The notes beneath the pieces were generated by a model that searched no databases, was not told the DNA's origin, and saw only the letters and a list, made by a program, of their open reading frames with translations. From assembly GCF_006228105.1 (NCBI RefSeq), contig NZ_VDHH01000031.1: DNA of 35,456 bases, one strand, 5' to 3'. The translations under genes were made by a program, and so were the position numbers. Positions within the stretch are counted from its first letter, which is position 1. Every line of letters starts with the position of its first letter. Positions 8,242-16,422 of this stretch are shown one piece after another. The stretch comes from Chelonobacter sp006228105. Its GTDB lineage: Bacteria > Pseudomonadota > Gammaproteobacteria > Enterobacterales > Pasteurellaceae.

Positions 8242-8257
8242 ATCAATAAATATTGAT
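8242..8257. promoter_or_regulatory. LysR-type inverted repeat upstream of oxyR (possible OxyR autoregulatory site)
   Basis: ATCAAT-AAAT-ATTGAT is a perfect inverted repeat and fits the T-N11-A pattern of LysR-family sites. It lies 22 bases upstream of the oxyR start, where LysR regulators usually repress themselves. The flanking sequence does not clearly match the full four-part OxyR motif, so the assignment is tentative. Confidence 0.45.
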
Positions 8258-8383
8258 GGATAACATAGAGGAAAACGATTAAAAAATCAAAAATTAATCT
8301 GTTGAAAAAATCACAATTTTCTGTTTTTTAGCATAAATTTACGCTTTATCATGCTGAAATCGATCAGAATCACGGCTTCTTCG

Positions 8384-8412
8384 CTGACAACGAAGCGCAA
8401 CAATGGTAGGAT
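8384..8412 (+). promoter_or_regulatory. Candidate hemC operon promoter
   Basis: CTGACA (8384-8389) and TAGGAT (8407-8412) are separated by 17 bases and end 33 bases before the hemC ATG. This is the best sigma-70 match in the oxyR-hemC gap; the two divergent genes appear to use separate promoters. Confidence 0.6.
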
Positions 8413-8445
8413 GATGGCATTATTATCCGCTTTGCAAAATCAACT

Positions 8446-9375
8446 ATGAAGAAATCTATCAAAATTGCAACACGACAAAGCCCACTGGCTTTATGGCAAG
8501 CTCATTTTATTCAATCCCGTTTACAACAGCTCTATCCAGAGCTGCGCATTGAATTGATTCCGATGGTGACCAAAGGCGATATTATTTTGGATACCCCATT
8601 GGCGAAAATCGGCGGTAAAGGCTTGTTTGTGAAGGAATTGGAGGCGGCTTTATTAGAAAACCGTGCCGATATAGCGGTGCATTCCATGAAAGATGTGCCG
8701 ATGGAATTTCCGCAGGGCTTAGGCTTAAGTGTGATTTGCGAACGTGAAGATCCGCGCGATGCGTTCGTTTCCAACCGCTATACCGCACTTGACGATTTGC
8801 CGCAAAGTGCGGTCGTCGGCACCTCAAGTCTGCGTCGTCAAGCCCAACTAAAAGCTCTGCGCCCGGATCTGCAAATCCATTCGTTACGCGGCAATGTCGG
8901 AACACGCTTGAATAAATTGGATAACGGTGATTATGATGCCATTATTCTTGCCGCCTCCGGTTTAAAACGTTTAGGCTTGAGCGAACGTATTCGCTCGATC
9001 ATTCCGGAAAGCCAATCGCTGCCTGCCGCCGGACAAGGGGCTCTTGGTATTGAAACCCGTATTGACGATCATGAAATCAATCAGCTGCTGCAACCGTTGC
9101 AACACCTAGAAACCACCTGTTGCGTCACCGCCGAACGGGCCATGAACCGCCATCTGCAAGGTGGCTGTCAAGTGCCGATTGCCGGTTACGCCACACTGCA
9201 AAACGGGCAACTACATTTAAAAGCCTTGGTTGCCGAGCCTGACGGCTCATTGATTTTACGTGCGGAAGGCAGCGCTAGCGCCGTCCAAGCCGAACAACTG
9301 GGGATCTCTGTCGGCGAACAGTTGCTGGCACAAGGCGCAGATCGAATCTTACAAGCCATTTACCACCAAGCATAA
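8446..9375 (+). CDS. hemC: Porphobilinogen deaminase (hydroxymethylbilane synthase)
   Basis: HemC polymerises four porphobilinogens into hydroxymethylbilane, using a dipyrromethane cofactor bound to a cysteine. The 309-residue protein has the start KIATRQSPLALWQA, catalytic Asp83 in HSMKDVPM, VGTSSLRRQAQL, and the cofactor Cys241 in LQGGCQVPIAGYA. The length is as expected. It is the first gene of hemCDXY, with hemD 13 bases downstream. It carries two USS in inverted orientation (8782-8790 and 8805-8813) within the coding region. Confidence 0.98.
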   Translation: MKKSIKIATRQSPLALWQAHFIQSRLQQLYPELRIELIPMVTKGDIILDTPLAKIGGKGLFVKELEAALLENRADIAVHSMKDVPMEFPQGLGLSVICEREDPRDAFVSNRYTALDDLPQSAVVGTSSLRRQAQLKALRPDLQIHSLRGNVGTRLNKLDNGDYDAIILAASGLKRLGLSERIRSIIPESQSLPAAGQGALGIETRIDDHEINQLLQPLQHLETTCCVTAERAMNRHLQGGCQVPIAGYATLQNGQLHLKALVAEPDGSLILRAEGSASAVQAEQLGISVGEQLLAQGADRILQAIYHQA

Positions 9376-9388
9376 AACGGAGTTTAAC

Positions 9389-10144
9389 ATGGCTGTTTTA
9401 ATCACCCGGCCACAGCCCAACGGCGAACCCCTGTGCAAGTTGCTCAACCAACAGGGATTTGCCACTTTATATACTCCGTTATTCAATATCGAGAAAGGAC
9501 GCGAACTCAACCAATTGCCGACTAAGCTGCAAAACTTGCCAAGCGGCTCGTTAGTTTTTGCCGTCTCCAAGAATGCCATCAGTTATGCTAATCAAGTGTT
9601 GCACAACGTCGGGTCACACTGGCGTTCCGACCTGCATTATTTCAGTGTCGGCAGACGCAGTGCTGAATATTTCACTGCGTTGAGCGAACAGTCGGTGCTC
9701 TACCCCTACCCAAATGAGACCAGCGAAGGCTTACTCGGTTTACCACCAATGCAGGATTTGAATGGCAAAAAAATTCTGGTGCTACGCGGCAACGGCGGAC
9801 GCGAACTGTTTCGCCGACAAGCCGAAGCACGTGGTGGCAACGTTGAGATTATCGAATGTTATCAGCGAATTGCCAAAGAATATGATAATATTGAACAAAT
9901 CAGCGTGTGGAAACGGGCGGGAATCAACACGATAGTGGTGACCAGCAATGAAATTTTACGTTATTTAGTGGAATTTGTGCCCAAAAATGACCATAATTGG
10001 TTAATGCAGTGTCATTTAATCAGCATCAGCCGACGTATTACCCAATTAGCCAAAGCCTATGGTTGGTTACAAATCACCCAAACTGCTCGTGCTGATAACG
10101 CATCAATATTAGAAACGCTACTACTTTTAAAAAACAGCCATTAA
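9389..10144 (+). CDS. hemD: Uroporphyrinogen-III synthase
   Basis: HemD closes and inverts ring D of hydroxymethylbilane to give uroporphyrinogen III, the branch point of haem, sirohaem and cobalamin. The 251-residue protein starts MAVLITRPQPNGEPLCKLL, the usual HemD N-terminus, and has the two-domain pattern with GKKILVLRGNGGRELF and VVTSNEILRYL. ATG at 9389 was chosen for family alignment and the GGAG just upstream; a longer in-frame reading starting inside hemC is not credible. HemD is poorly conserved, but order and motifs agree. Confidence 0.95.
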   Translation: MAVLITRPQPNGEPLCKLLNQQGFATLYTPLFNIEKGRELNQLPTKLQNLPSGSLVFAVSKNAISYANQVLHNVGSHWRSDLHYFSVGRRSAEYFTALSEQSVLYPYPNETSEGLLGLPPMQDLNGKKILVLRGNGGRELFRRQAEARGGNVEIIECYQRIAKEYDNIEQISVWKRAGINTIVVTSNEILRYLVEFVPKNDHNWLMQCHLISISRRITQLAKAYGWLQITQTARADNASILETLLLLKNSH

Positions 10145-10188
10145 AAAACAACTGAATGAGCAAAGATTGAACTAGCGAGGTAGAACAA

Positions 10189-11790
10189 ATGAGTGAGAAA
10201 AATATCAAAGCTCCCGGTAATCCAGAGCCACAAACCGAGCAAAATAGTGCCGGCGACAGCAAGACACAAGTGGCTGAGAATGCTAAAAGCACCACCTCAT
10301 CTGCCTCTAAAAGTGGCGAGCAAGCTTCGGTAGCGAAAGCATCTACAGCTCAAGATTCCCCGCCGAAAGCCAGTGCTGCCGATAAAAAAACAAACGCAAC
10401 AGATTCAACCACAACAACATCAGTTGAGAAACCGATAGCGGAAAAACCAATGAGCAACCCAAAACAGAGCGAAGCCAAAAGCCAACACACCACTTCAGCA
10501 ACTACAACTAAAAAATCCGGTGGTACAGGATTTTCCCTGTTGGCGATCTTAATCGCATTAGGCATCGGCGGTGTCGGCTATTATTGGGGTAACCAGCAAC
10601 TTGATACCTTACGCAATCAGGTGACCGCACTTTCCGCTCAATTGCAGCAACTGCAATCTCAGCCGGTGGCTACTGCTTCTTCGTCCACACCTGAACCTGC
10701 GTTGTCTGAACTGAATGCAACCATAAACGCACAGCTCAATGCGTTACAAAATCAGCAGGAAAGTGTGCAGCAACAGACACAAAGCGATATCAAGCAATTG
10801 ATTAGCGATCTGAATTTACAAAAAGCAGAAAACAGTGAGCTCCGCAACCAACTGAATAAATTAACATTTGACAGTAAAGCCGAGCCGAATGATTGGCTGA
10901 TGTCGGAAGCCGATTTCTTATTGACCAATGCCCAGCGCAAACTTGTACTGGACAACGATATTGATACTGTGGTTTCCCTCTTACAAGAAGCCAACCAAAC
11001 CTTACAAAAAGTTTCCGGCTCGCAAGCTGTTGCGGTCAGAACCGCAATCAGTCATGATCTCAACCAATTACAAAACCTGAATGAAGTCGATCAAGACTTA
11101 ATCATGTCACAGCTAAGCCTATTGGTTTCGCAAGTCGACAATCTCAAAGTGCTGGCGCTCAATCCAAATCGAGGCAACAACAGCGAAGTCAGTGATTCAA
11201 TTAATGATTGGCAAAGCAACTTAGAAAAAAGCGCCTCTTCTTTCTTGGATCACTTTATCCGTATCAGCAAAAAAGAGGAAGATCGCCCGGAATTATTGGC
11301 GCCGAATCAAGATATTTACTTAAGAGAGAATATCCGCTTAAGCTTGCTGACCGCACTTTCAGCAGTGCCTCGTCAACAAAATGAAGTCTATAAACAATCG
11401 CTCAATTCGGTTGCAACTTGGCTACGCAGCTACTTTGATACCGATGATTTTTCGGTGCAACAATTCCTACAACAAGTTGACCAACTGAAAGAACAATCGA
11501 TCTATATTGATGCACCACAGCAACTCAACTCATGGCAAGCCATCGGCACCCTGCTAAACCGTGATCACCGCACTTTGGAACGAATTTCAAACGATGCTGC
11601 TGCAACATCCAAGCGCACCAATGCTGACGCTATAGGTGGTGGCATCGGCAACACCGCTGAAAAACCGGTGGTAACCGAAACGGCAGAACCGACGACGACA
11701 CCAACCACTGCTCCGGAGGCTCAAACAGCACCGGCAGCCGATGCAGCCACTGACGCCAGCAAAGATCCTGCTGCCGAATCTGCACAATAA
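10189..11790 (+). CDS. hemX: HemX family inner-membrane protein (not a demonstrable methyltransferase)
   Basis: This 533-residue protein is built as a long cytoplasmic Ser/Thr/Ala/Lys-rich N-terminus (about 1-110), one membrane helix (about 113-133, GFSLLAILIALGIGGVGYYW), a Gln-rich coiled coil (about 137-225), the conserved HemX domain with WLMSEADFLLTNAQRKLVLD, and a Thr/Ala/Pro-rich tail after about 495. Family members are often labelled uroporphyrinogen-III C-methyltransferase, but no SAM-binding motif is visible, so that name is probably inherited from the operon. The C-terminal part should face the periplasm. Three exact USS lie within it (10624, 11350, 11567). Confidence 0.92.
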   Translation: MSEKNIKAPGNPEPQTEQNSAGDSKTQVAENAKSTTSSASKSGEQASVAKASTAQDSPPKASAADKKTNATDSTTTTSVEKPIAEKPMSNPKQSEAKSQHTTSATTTKKSGGTGFSLLAILIALGIGGVGYYWGNQQLDTLRNQVTALSAQLQQLQSQPVATASSSTPEPALSELNATINAQLNALQNQQESVQQQTQSDIKQLISDLNLQKAENSELRNQLNKLTFDSKAEPNDWLMSEADFLLTNAQRKLVLDNDIDTVVSLLQEANQTLQKVSGSQAVAVRTAISHDLNQLQNLNEVDQDLIMSQLSLLVSQVDNLKVLALNPNRGNNSEVSDSINDWQSNLEKSASSFLDHFIRISKKEEDRPELLAPNQDIYLRENIRLSLLTALSAVPRQQNEVYKQSLNSVATWLRSYFDTDDFSVQQFLQQVDQLKEQSIYIDAPQQLNSWQAIGTLLNRDHRTLERISNDAAATSKRTNADAIGGGIGNTAEKPVVTETAEPTTTPTTAPEAQTAPAADAATDASKDPAAESAQ

Positions 11791-11805
11791 TAGGAGCTTG
11801 CCGTT

Positions 11806-13083
11806 ATGTTTAAAATACTGTTTTTAATGCTGATTTTACTTGCCGGATTGATTGCCGGGCCGTATTTATCCGGCAAACAGGGCTATGTGCTAATTTCGAC
11901 CTCAAGCCACAATATCGAAATGACAATTCCGACCTTAGTCATCTTCTTTGTATTGGCGCTTGCAGCCGTCTATACCGTTGAAACTGTTATCTCCCGTTTT
12001 TGCCGCTTGAACAAAAGCACCTACGGCTGGTTCTCCCGACGTAAACGCCTGAAAGCGGAAAAACAAACCCTCGCTGGTTTGATCAAAATGGATGAGGGCG
12101 ACTACGCCAAAGCGGAAAAATTGATCGGGAAAAATGCGAAACACGCCAGCGAACCGGTGCTCAATTTCATTAAAGCGGCAGAAGCCGCACAGCAAAAAGG
12201 TGATGAATTCAGCGCCAATAAATATTTGATTGAAGCCACCAAACTTGCCGGCAACGATAATCTTGTGGTTGAGTTGGCACGCACCCGAATTCTGTTGCAA
12301 CAAAGTAAACTGTCTGCGGCGCGCAGTTCAATTGACAGTTTATTACTGATCGCCCCCTATAATCCGGAAGTATTGCGCCTCGCCGTCGATATTTACCTGC
12401 AATCCAAAGCCTATACCTCATTAGACGAATTGTTCGGTCGGGTGGAAAACAAACTGAATTACAGTCCTGAAAAACTGTCGCAGCTGCGCCATCAAATCGA
12501 GGACGGCTTGCAAGATGAGAAATTGAATGAAGACGGGGTCGATGGGCTGCTTGCCTGGTGGGAAGCGCAGCCACGCAAACGCCACAATGATATTTATGCC
12601 AAAATCGGTATGGTCAAACGTTTGATCGCTGCCAATGATCATGACTCCGCCTATGACATCGCACTGGAAACCATTAAGAAAGTAGATAAAAAAGCGGATC
12701 GCTTAGCACTGTTACAACAACTACCGCACTTGCAGCTGGAAAACGACAGCAAACTAATTAAAATCCTAGAAAAACAGCTGCGTAACGAAAACGACAGTGA
12801 GCTCAAGGTCGCCTACAATCGTGCCTTGGGTTATTTGGATGTTCGTTTAGGTGAATTTGAATCCGCAAAAACTTACCTGAATAATGTGCTGTCCGAACCG
12901 CACTTGCTTAAATCCAGTGACTTTACGATGGCAGCTTATACTTATGAACAATTGAAAGATCCTGCCAGCGCTGAAAAAGTTCGCAAACAGGGCTTGCAAT
13001 ATGTCATGAAATCACAGCAAGGCAAAACTGAACCCGCTACAACAACAACCTCTGTTGCAGTTCCCAACAATAAGCAGAAATAG
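11806..13083 (+). CDS. hemY: HemY inner-membrane TPR protein
   Basis: This 425-residue proteobacterial HemY is unrelated to the Bacillus protoporphyrinogen oxidase of the same name. Two N-terminal membrane helices (about 2-21 and 45-64) anchor a soluble helical domain made of TPR-like repeats (for example AKAEKLIGKNAKHASEPVLN and FESAKTYLNNVLSEP). A role in haem synthesis is assumed from its constant place in hemCDXY. It begins 15 bases after hemX with GGAG upstream, and ends just before a strong terminator. Two USS lie near the 3' end (12723, 12897). Confidence 0.93.
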   Translation: MFKILFLMLILLAGLIAGPYLSGKQGYVLISTSSHNIEMTIPTLVIFFVLALAAVYTVETVISRFCRLNKSTYGWFSRRKRLKAEKQTLAGLIKMDEGDYAKAEKLIGKNAKHASEPVLNFIKAAEAAQQKGDEFSANKYLIEATKLAGNDNLVVELARTRILLQQSKLSAARSSIDSLLLIAPYNPEVLRLAVDIYLQSKAYTSLDELFGRVENKLNYSPEKLSQLRHQIEDGLQDEKLNEDGVDGLLAWWEAQPRKRHNDIYAKIGMVKRLIAANDHDSAYDIALETIKKVDKKADRLALLQQLPHLQLENDSKLIKILEKQLRNENDSELKVAYNRALGYLDVRLGEFESAKTYLNNVLSEPHLLKSSDFTMAAYTYEQLKDPASAEKVRKQGLQYVMKSQQGKTEPATTTTSVAVPNNKQK

Positions 13084-13100
13084 CGAGTAAGCTATAACGT

Positions 13101-13136
13101 AAAAGCGGTTTATTGACAACAATAAACCGCTTTTTT
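13101..13136. terminator. Terminator at the hemY / hslU convergence, possibly bidirectional
   Basis: Arms 13101-13114 and 13121-13134 are perfect 14-base reverse complements (AAAAGCGGTTTATT) with a 6-base loop. The plus strand runs into six T residues, and because the stem begins with AAAA the minus strand also ends in TTTT. A USS follows at 13144-13152. Confidence 0.9.
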
Positions 13137-13158
13137 ACTGACGACCGCACTTTTGGTA

Positions 13159-14490
13159 TTACAAAATAAAGCGGCTTAAATCCTCGTCTTCCACAATGTC
13201 GCTAAGTGCGGTGCTAACATAATTGGCATCAATGCTGACACTTTGACCGGACATTTCACTGGCATCAAATGAGATTTTGTCCATCAAACGCTCTAACACC
13301 GTATGCAAGCGGCGCGCCCCGATATTTTCGGTTTTTTCGTTGACACGGAAAGCCGCTTCGGCGATTTTTGCTACCGCATCATCGGTAAACTCAACGTTCA
13401 CCCCTTCGGTCGCCATCAAGGCTTTATATTGCTGGGTCAATGACGCATTCGGTTCGGTCAAAATCCGCTCGAAATCCTTACTGCTCAAGGCACTCAATTC
13501 GACCCGAATCGGTAAACGTCCTTGCAATTCAGGGATCAGATCCGACGGACGTGCCACTTGGAATGCCCCGGAGGCGATAAACAAAATATGGTCGGTTTTC
13601 ACCATGCCGTGTTTGGTATTAATCGTACTACCTTCCACTAACGGCAGCAGATCGCGCTGCACCCCTTCGCGCGACACATCCGGACCGGAGGTTTCGCCGC
13701 GTTTACAGATTTTATCAATCTCATCGATAAACACGATACCGTGCTGTTCGGTGGCTTCAATCGCTTTTTGTTTCAACTCTTCCGGATTGACCAATTTTGC
13801 GGCTTCATCTTCGATCAACACTTTCAACGCATCTTTAATCTTCATTTTGCGTTTTTTGGTCTGCCCGCTCGACATATTTTGGAACATCGACTGCAATTGA
13901 CTGGTCATCTCTTCCATGCCCGGCGGTGCCATAATTTCTACACCGACCGAAGCAGCCGCCACATCAATTTCAATCTCTTTTTCGTCCAGCTGCCCTTCGC
14001 GCAACTTTTTACGGAACACTTGGCGCGTACCGCTCTGTTTATCGGCTTCCTCTTCGGCGCCCCAGCTGTTTTTTGCCGGCGGCAGCAGAATATCCAAAAT
14101 GCGATCTTCCGCCATCTCTTCCGCACGATAGCGGTTTTTGTCAATTTCCGTTTGACGCACCAGCTTCATCGCCGTATCGGTCAAATCACGGATAATCGAA
14201 TCCACTTCCTTGCCGACATAACCAACTTCGGTGAATTTGGTCGCTTCCACTTTGATAAACGGCGCATTTGCCAGTTTTGCCAAACGGCGGGCAATCTCGG
14301 TTTTGCCGACCCCGGTCGGTCCAATCATCAGAATATTTTTCGGTGTGACTTCATGGCGCAGCGCATCATTCAACTGCATTCTACGCCAGCGGTTACGCAA
14401 CGCAATCGCGACCGCTCTTTTGGCATCGTGTTGCCCGATAATATGTTGATCTAATTCGGATACAATCTCGCGCGGTGTCATCTCAGACAT
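13159..14490 (-). CDS. hslU: ATP-dependent protease ATPase subunit HslU (ClpY)
   Basis: HslU is the AAA+ unfoldase of the cytoplasmic HslUV protease. The 443-residue product has exactly the E. coli length. It shows the Walker A GPTGVGKT at 57-64, the insertion (I) domain in the middle (from about AEEEADKQSGTRQV to KKRKMKIKDAL), the Walker B GIVFIDEIDKI, the sensor region ENIGARRLHTVLERLMD, and the C-terminal DLSRFIL tail that docks into HslV. It follows hslV by 34 bases, the normal operon order. A USS occurs near the 3' end (13204-13212). Confidence 0.98.
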   Translation of the reverse strand: MSEMTPREIVSELDQHIIGQHDAKRAVAIALRNRWRRMQLNDALRHEVTPKNILMIGPTGVGKTEIARRLAKLANAPFIKVEATKFTEVGYVGKEVDSIIRDLTDTAMKLVRQTEIDKNRYRAEEMAEDRILDILLPPAKNSWGAEEEADKQSGTRQVFRKKLREGQLDEKEIEIDVAAASVGVEIMAPPGMEEMTSQLQSMFQNMSSGQTKKRKMKIKDALKVLIEDEAAKLVNPEELKQKAIEATEQHGIVFIDEIDKICKRGETSGPDVSREGVQRDLLPLVEGSTINTKHGMVKTDHILFIASGAFQVARPSDLIPELQGRLPIRVELSALSSKDFERILTEPNASLTQQYKALMATEGVNVEFTDDAVAKIAEAAFRVNEKTENIGARRLHTVLERLMDKISFDASEMSGQSVSIDANYVSTALSDIVEDEDLSRFIL

Positions 14491-14524
14491 ATTTTTTCCT
14501 TCCTATTACTTATTCAGACAACAG

Positions 14525-15049
14525 TTACTCGGGCAACTGCTCGATAGTTTGATTCAAATTGGTGAACACGCAAATATCACCGGCAATTTTAAGTGATTTT
14601 TCCACGATTTCGCGTGCCGACAAGTCAGTGTTTTCCAATAACGCCCGTGCCGCCGACATCGCATAGTTGCCGCCGGAGCCGATTGCCAGAATATTATCTT
14701 CCGGCTGCACCACATCGCCGTTCCCGGTGATGATCAGCGATTCGGTTTCATCCGCCACAATCAACATCGCTTCCAAACGGCGCAAAGCCCTGTCAGTACG
14801 CCACTCTTTCGCCAGCTCAACCGCACTTTTCAATAAATGCCCCTGGTGCATTTCCAGTTTGCGTTCAAACAGCTCAAACAGCGTGAACGCATCCGCCGTA
14901 CCGCCGGCAAAACCCGCCAGCACTTTGTTGTGATACAAACGGCGCACCTTGCGCGCATTGCCTTTCATCACCGTGTTTCCTAAAGAAACCTGCCCGTCGC
15001 CACCGACGACAACTTGCCCGTCGCGGCGCACACTTACTATCGTGGTCAT
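14525..15049 (-). CDS. hslV: ATP-dependent protease peptidase subunit HslV (ClpQ)
   Basis: HslV is the proteasome-beta-like dodecameric protease chamber paired with HslU. The 174-residue product begins MTTIVSVRRDG; after Met removal the N-terminal Thr is the catalytic nucleophile. Conserved blocks GNTVMKGNARKVRRLYHNKV, GFAGGTADAFTLFELFE and AIGSGGNYAMSAARALLE follow. It is the first gene of hslVU, 38 bases from a sigma-32-type promoter. One USS is inside (14820-14828). Confidence 0.98.
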   Translation of the reverse strand: MTTIVSVRRDGQVVVGGDGQVSLGNTVMKGNARKVRRLYHNKVLAGFAGGTADAFTLFELFERKLEMHQGHLLKSAVELAKEWRTDRALRRLEAMLIVADETESLIITGNGDVVQPEDNILAIGSGGNYAMSAARALLENTDLSAREIVEKSLKIAGDICVFTNLNQTIEQLPE

Positions 15050-15086
15050 AAATAAATTACCTCATTTTGATTGGCTTAATGTGATT

Positions 15087-15115
15087 TATATGGAGATAAA
15101 AAGTGCGGTTTCAAG
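15087..15115 (-). promoter_or_regulatory. Sigma-32 (heat-shock) promoter of hslVU
   Basis: On the minus strand CTTGAAA (15109-15115) is followed after 13 bases by CTCCATATA (15087-15095), close to the sigma-32 consensus CTTGAAA / CCCCATATA, 38 bases before the hslV ATG. The spacer contains an exact USS (15101-15109) that shares one base with the -35 element. Confidence 0.75.
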
Positions 15116-15128
15116 GCAACAAGCGGCT

Positions 15129-16304
15129 TTATTTTCGGCTGTACTGTAGTCGGTATTCATTCGGAGTCCGTGAATATTCCTTTTTAAAAACCGAATAAAA
15201 ATATTGGATAGACGGGTAACCGCATATTTCTGAAATGTCATTAATCGAAATCGAGGTTGATCTCAGCAATTTTCTGGCTCGTTCTACTTTTTCTTGATAA
15301 ATAATTTGATGGATCGTTTTGCCGATTTCCGTTTTAAAACGGCCCTCTAAATTAGAACGCGACGTTTTGACGTAATCCAACACTTGTTCCACTTTAATTC
15401 CGGAACAAGCATGCAAGCGGATATAGTGCATGGCTTGCATCACTAACGGATCATGGATTGAGCGATAATCAGTTGAAGCTCGTTCAGCCACTTTCACCGG
15501 CGGAATCAAAATCGGCTGGCCTTTCACTTTTTTACCGGTCAATAACCGATGTAACAGCTTAGCCGCTTGGTAACCCATTTCTTTCGTGCCCTGCATTACC
15601 GATGATAGCGACACCCGTGAAAAATATTGGATTAATTCTTCATTATCAATGCCGATAATACAAATTTGTTCCGGCACGGCAATCTTCAAATGCTCACAGG
15701 TTTGCAATAAATGCCGCGCTCTGGCATCAGTCACGGCAATAATTCCGGTGTGTATTGGTAAAGATTGAATCCATTGGTTCAGTTGCTGTTGTGAATCCTG
15801 CCAATTGTCATGCCGGGTTTCATACCCCAGATACACTTGGCTCTGATATTGATTTTCCTGCATCAGTTTTTCAAATACATAGCGCCTTTCTTCAGACCAA
15901 TGACAAGGATTCGCCGTCGGCACACCATAAAAAGCAAAATGGTTTAACCCCTTTCCTTTCAAATGGTTAAATGCCATTTCGATTAATTGCTGATTGTCCG
16001 TTGCGACATAAGGAATGCCCGGAGGATAATCTGCACTATTATGATAAGAGCTGCCAACGGCAACCAGCGGAAGATTTAATTCTTGTAATTTATGTGCCAA
16101 CTGAGGATTATCAAAATCAGCAATCACCCCGTCCACCATCGCCAAATTGATACTCTCGTCATGATGAACAAAATCGTCTGGCAAAAAAATATCCCAGTTA
16201 CATAACGAAGCCTGTATATACTCGCCAATACCTTCCATGACCTCGCGGTCATAAACTTTATTAGCATTAAACAGCAGCGCGATGCGGTGATATTCGGTGG
16301 TCAT
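15129..16304 (-). CDS. xylR: Xylose operon activator XylR (AraC family with LacI-like ligand domain)
   Basis: XylR binds D-xylose and activates the divergent xylA and xylF promoters. The 391-residue protein has the expected two parts: a periplasmic-binding-protein-like domain (about 1-275, IALLFNANKVYDREVMEGIG onward) and a C-terminal AraC HTH (about 290-391, with SISINDISEICGYPSIQYFY and TPNEYRLQ). The length matches E. coli XylR (about 392). ATG at 16302-16304 has AAGGAT upstream. It is downstream of xylH, separated by a terminator-like hairpin, so it may depend on read-through or its own promoter. Confidence 0.95.
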   Translation of the reverse strand: MTTEYHRIALLFNANKVYDREVMEGIGEYIQASLCNWDIFLPDDFVHHDESINLAMVDGVIADFDNPQLAHKLQELNLPLVAVGSSYHNSADYPPGIPYVATDNQQLIEMAFNHLKGKGLNHFAFYGVPTANPCHWSEERRYVFEKLMQENQYQSQVYLGYETRHDNWQDSQQQLNQWIQSLPIHTGIIAVTDARARHLLQTCEHLKIAVPEQICIIGIDNEELIQYFSRVSLSSVMQGTKEMGYQAAKLLHRLLTGKKVKGQPILIPPVKVAERASTDYRSIHDPLVMQAMHYIRLHACSGIKVEQVLDYVKTSRSNLEGRFKTEIGKTIHQIIYQEKVERARKLLRSTSISINDISEICGYPSIQYFYSVFKKEYSRTPNEYRLQYSRK

Positions 16305-16365
16305 GGCAAGATCCTTTCAATCAAATCATCAAAAAGTCCAGCAACTATAAAATAAAAAAATGATA

Positions 16366-16398
16366 AACAAAAGGGTTAGCAATCGGATAACTAACCCC
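16366..16398 (-). terminator. Terminator or attenuator between xylH and xylR
   Basis: GGGTTAG (16373-16379) pairs with CTAACCC (16391-16397) around an 11-base loop. On the minus strand it is followed by TTTTGTTTATC, a usable U-rich tail. It should reduce transcription from xylFGH into xylR. Confidence 0.65.
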
Positions 16399-16422
16399 TA
16401 ATATAATTTGGCGAATTGAATT

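Noticed and set aside
9260..9388. Upstream 43-codon extension of hemD
   Set aside because: It overlaps the hemC 3' end in another frame and is not HemD-like; the ATG at 9389 has a proper ribosome site and begins the conserved sequence.
10189..11790. Naming hemX a uroporphyrinogen-III C-methyltransferase
   Set aside because: The protein is a single-pass membrane, coiled-coil protein with no SAM-binding motif; the label is a carry-over seen in many annotations.
13741..14454. 237-codon open frame on the plus strand opposite hslU
   Set aside because: It is fully antisense to a highly conserved gene, has low-complexity Phe/His/Arg-rich translation and no recognisable ribosome site; it is a shadow of hslU codon usage.
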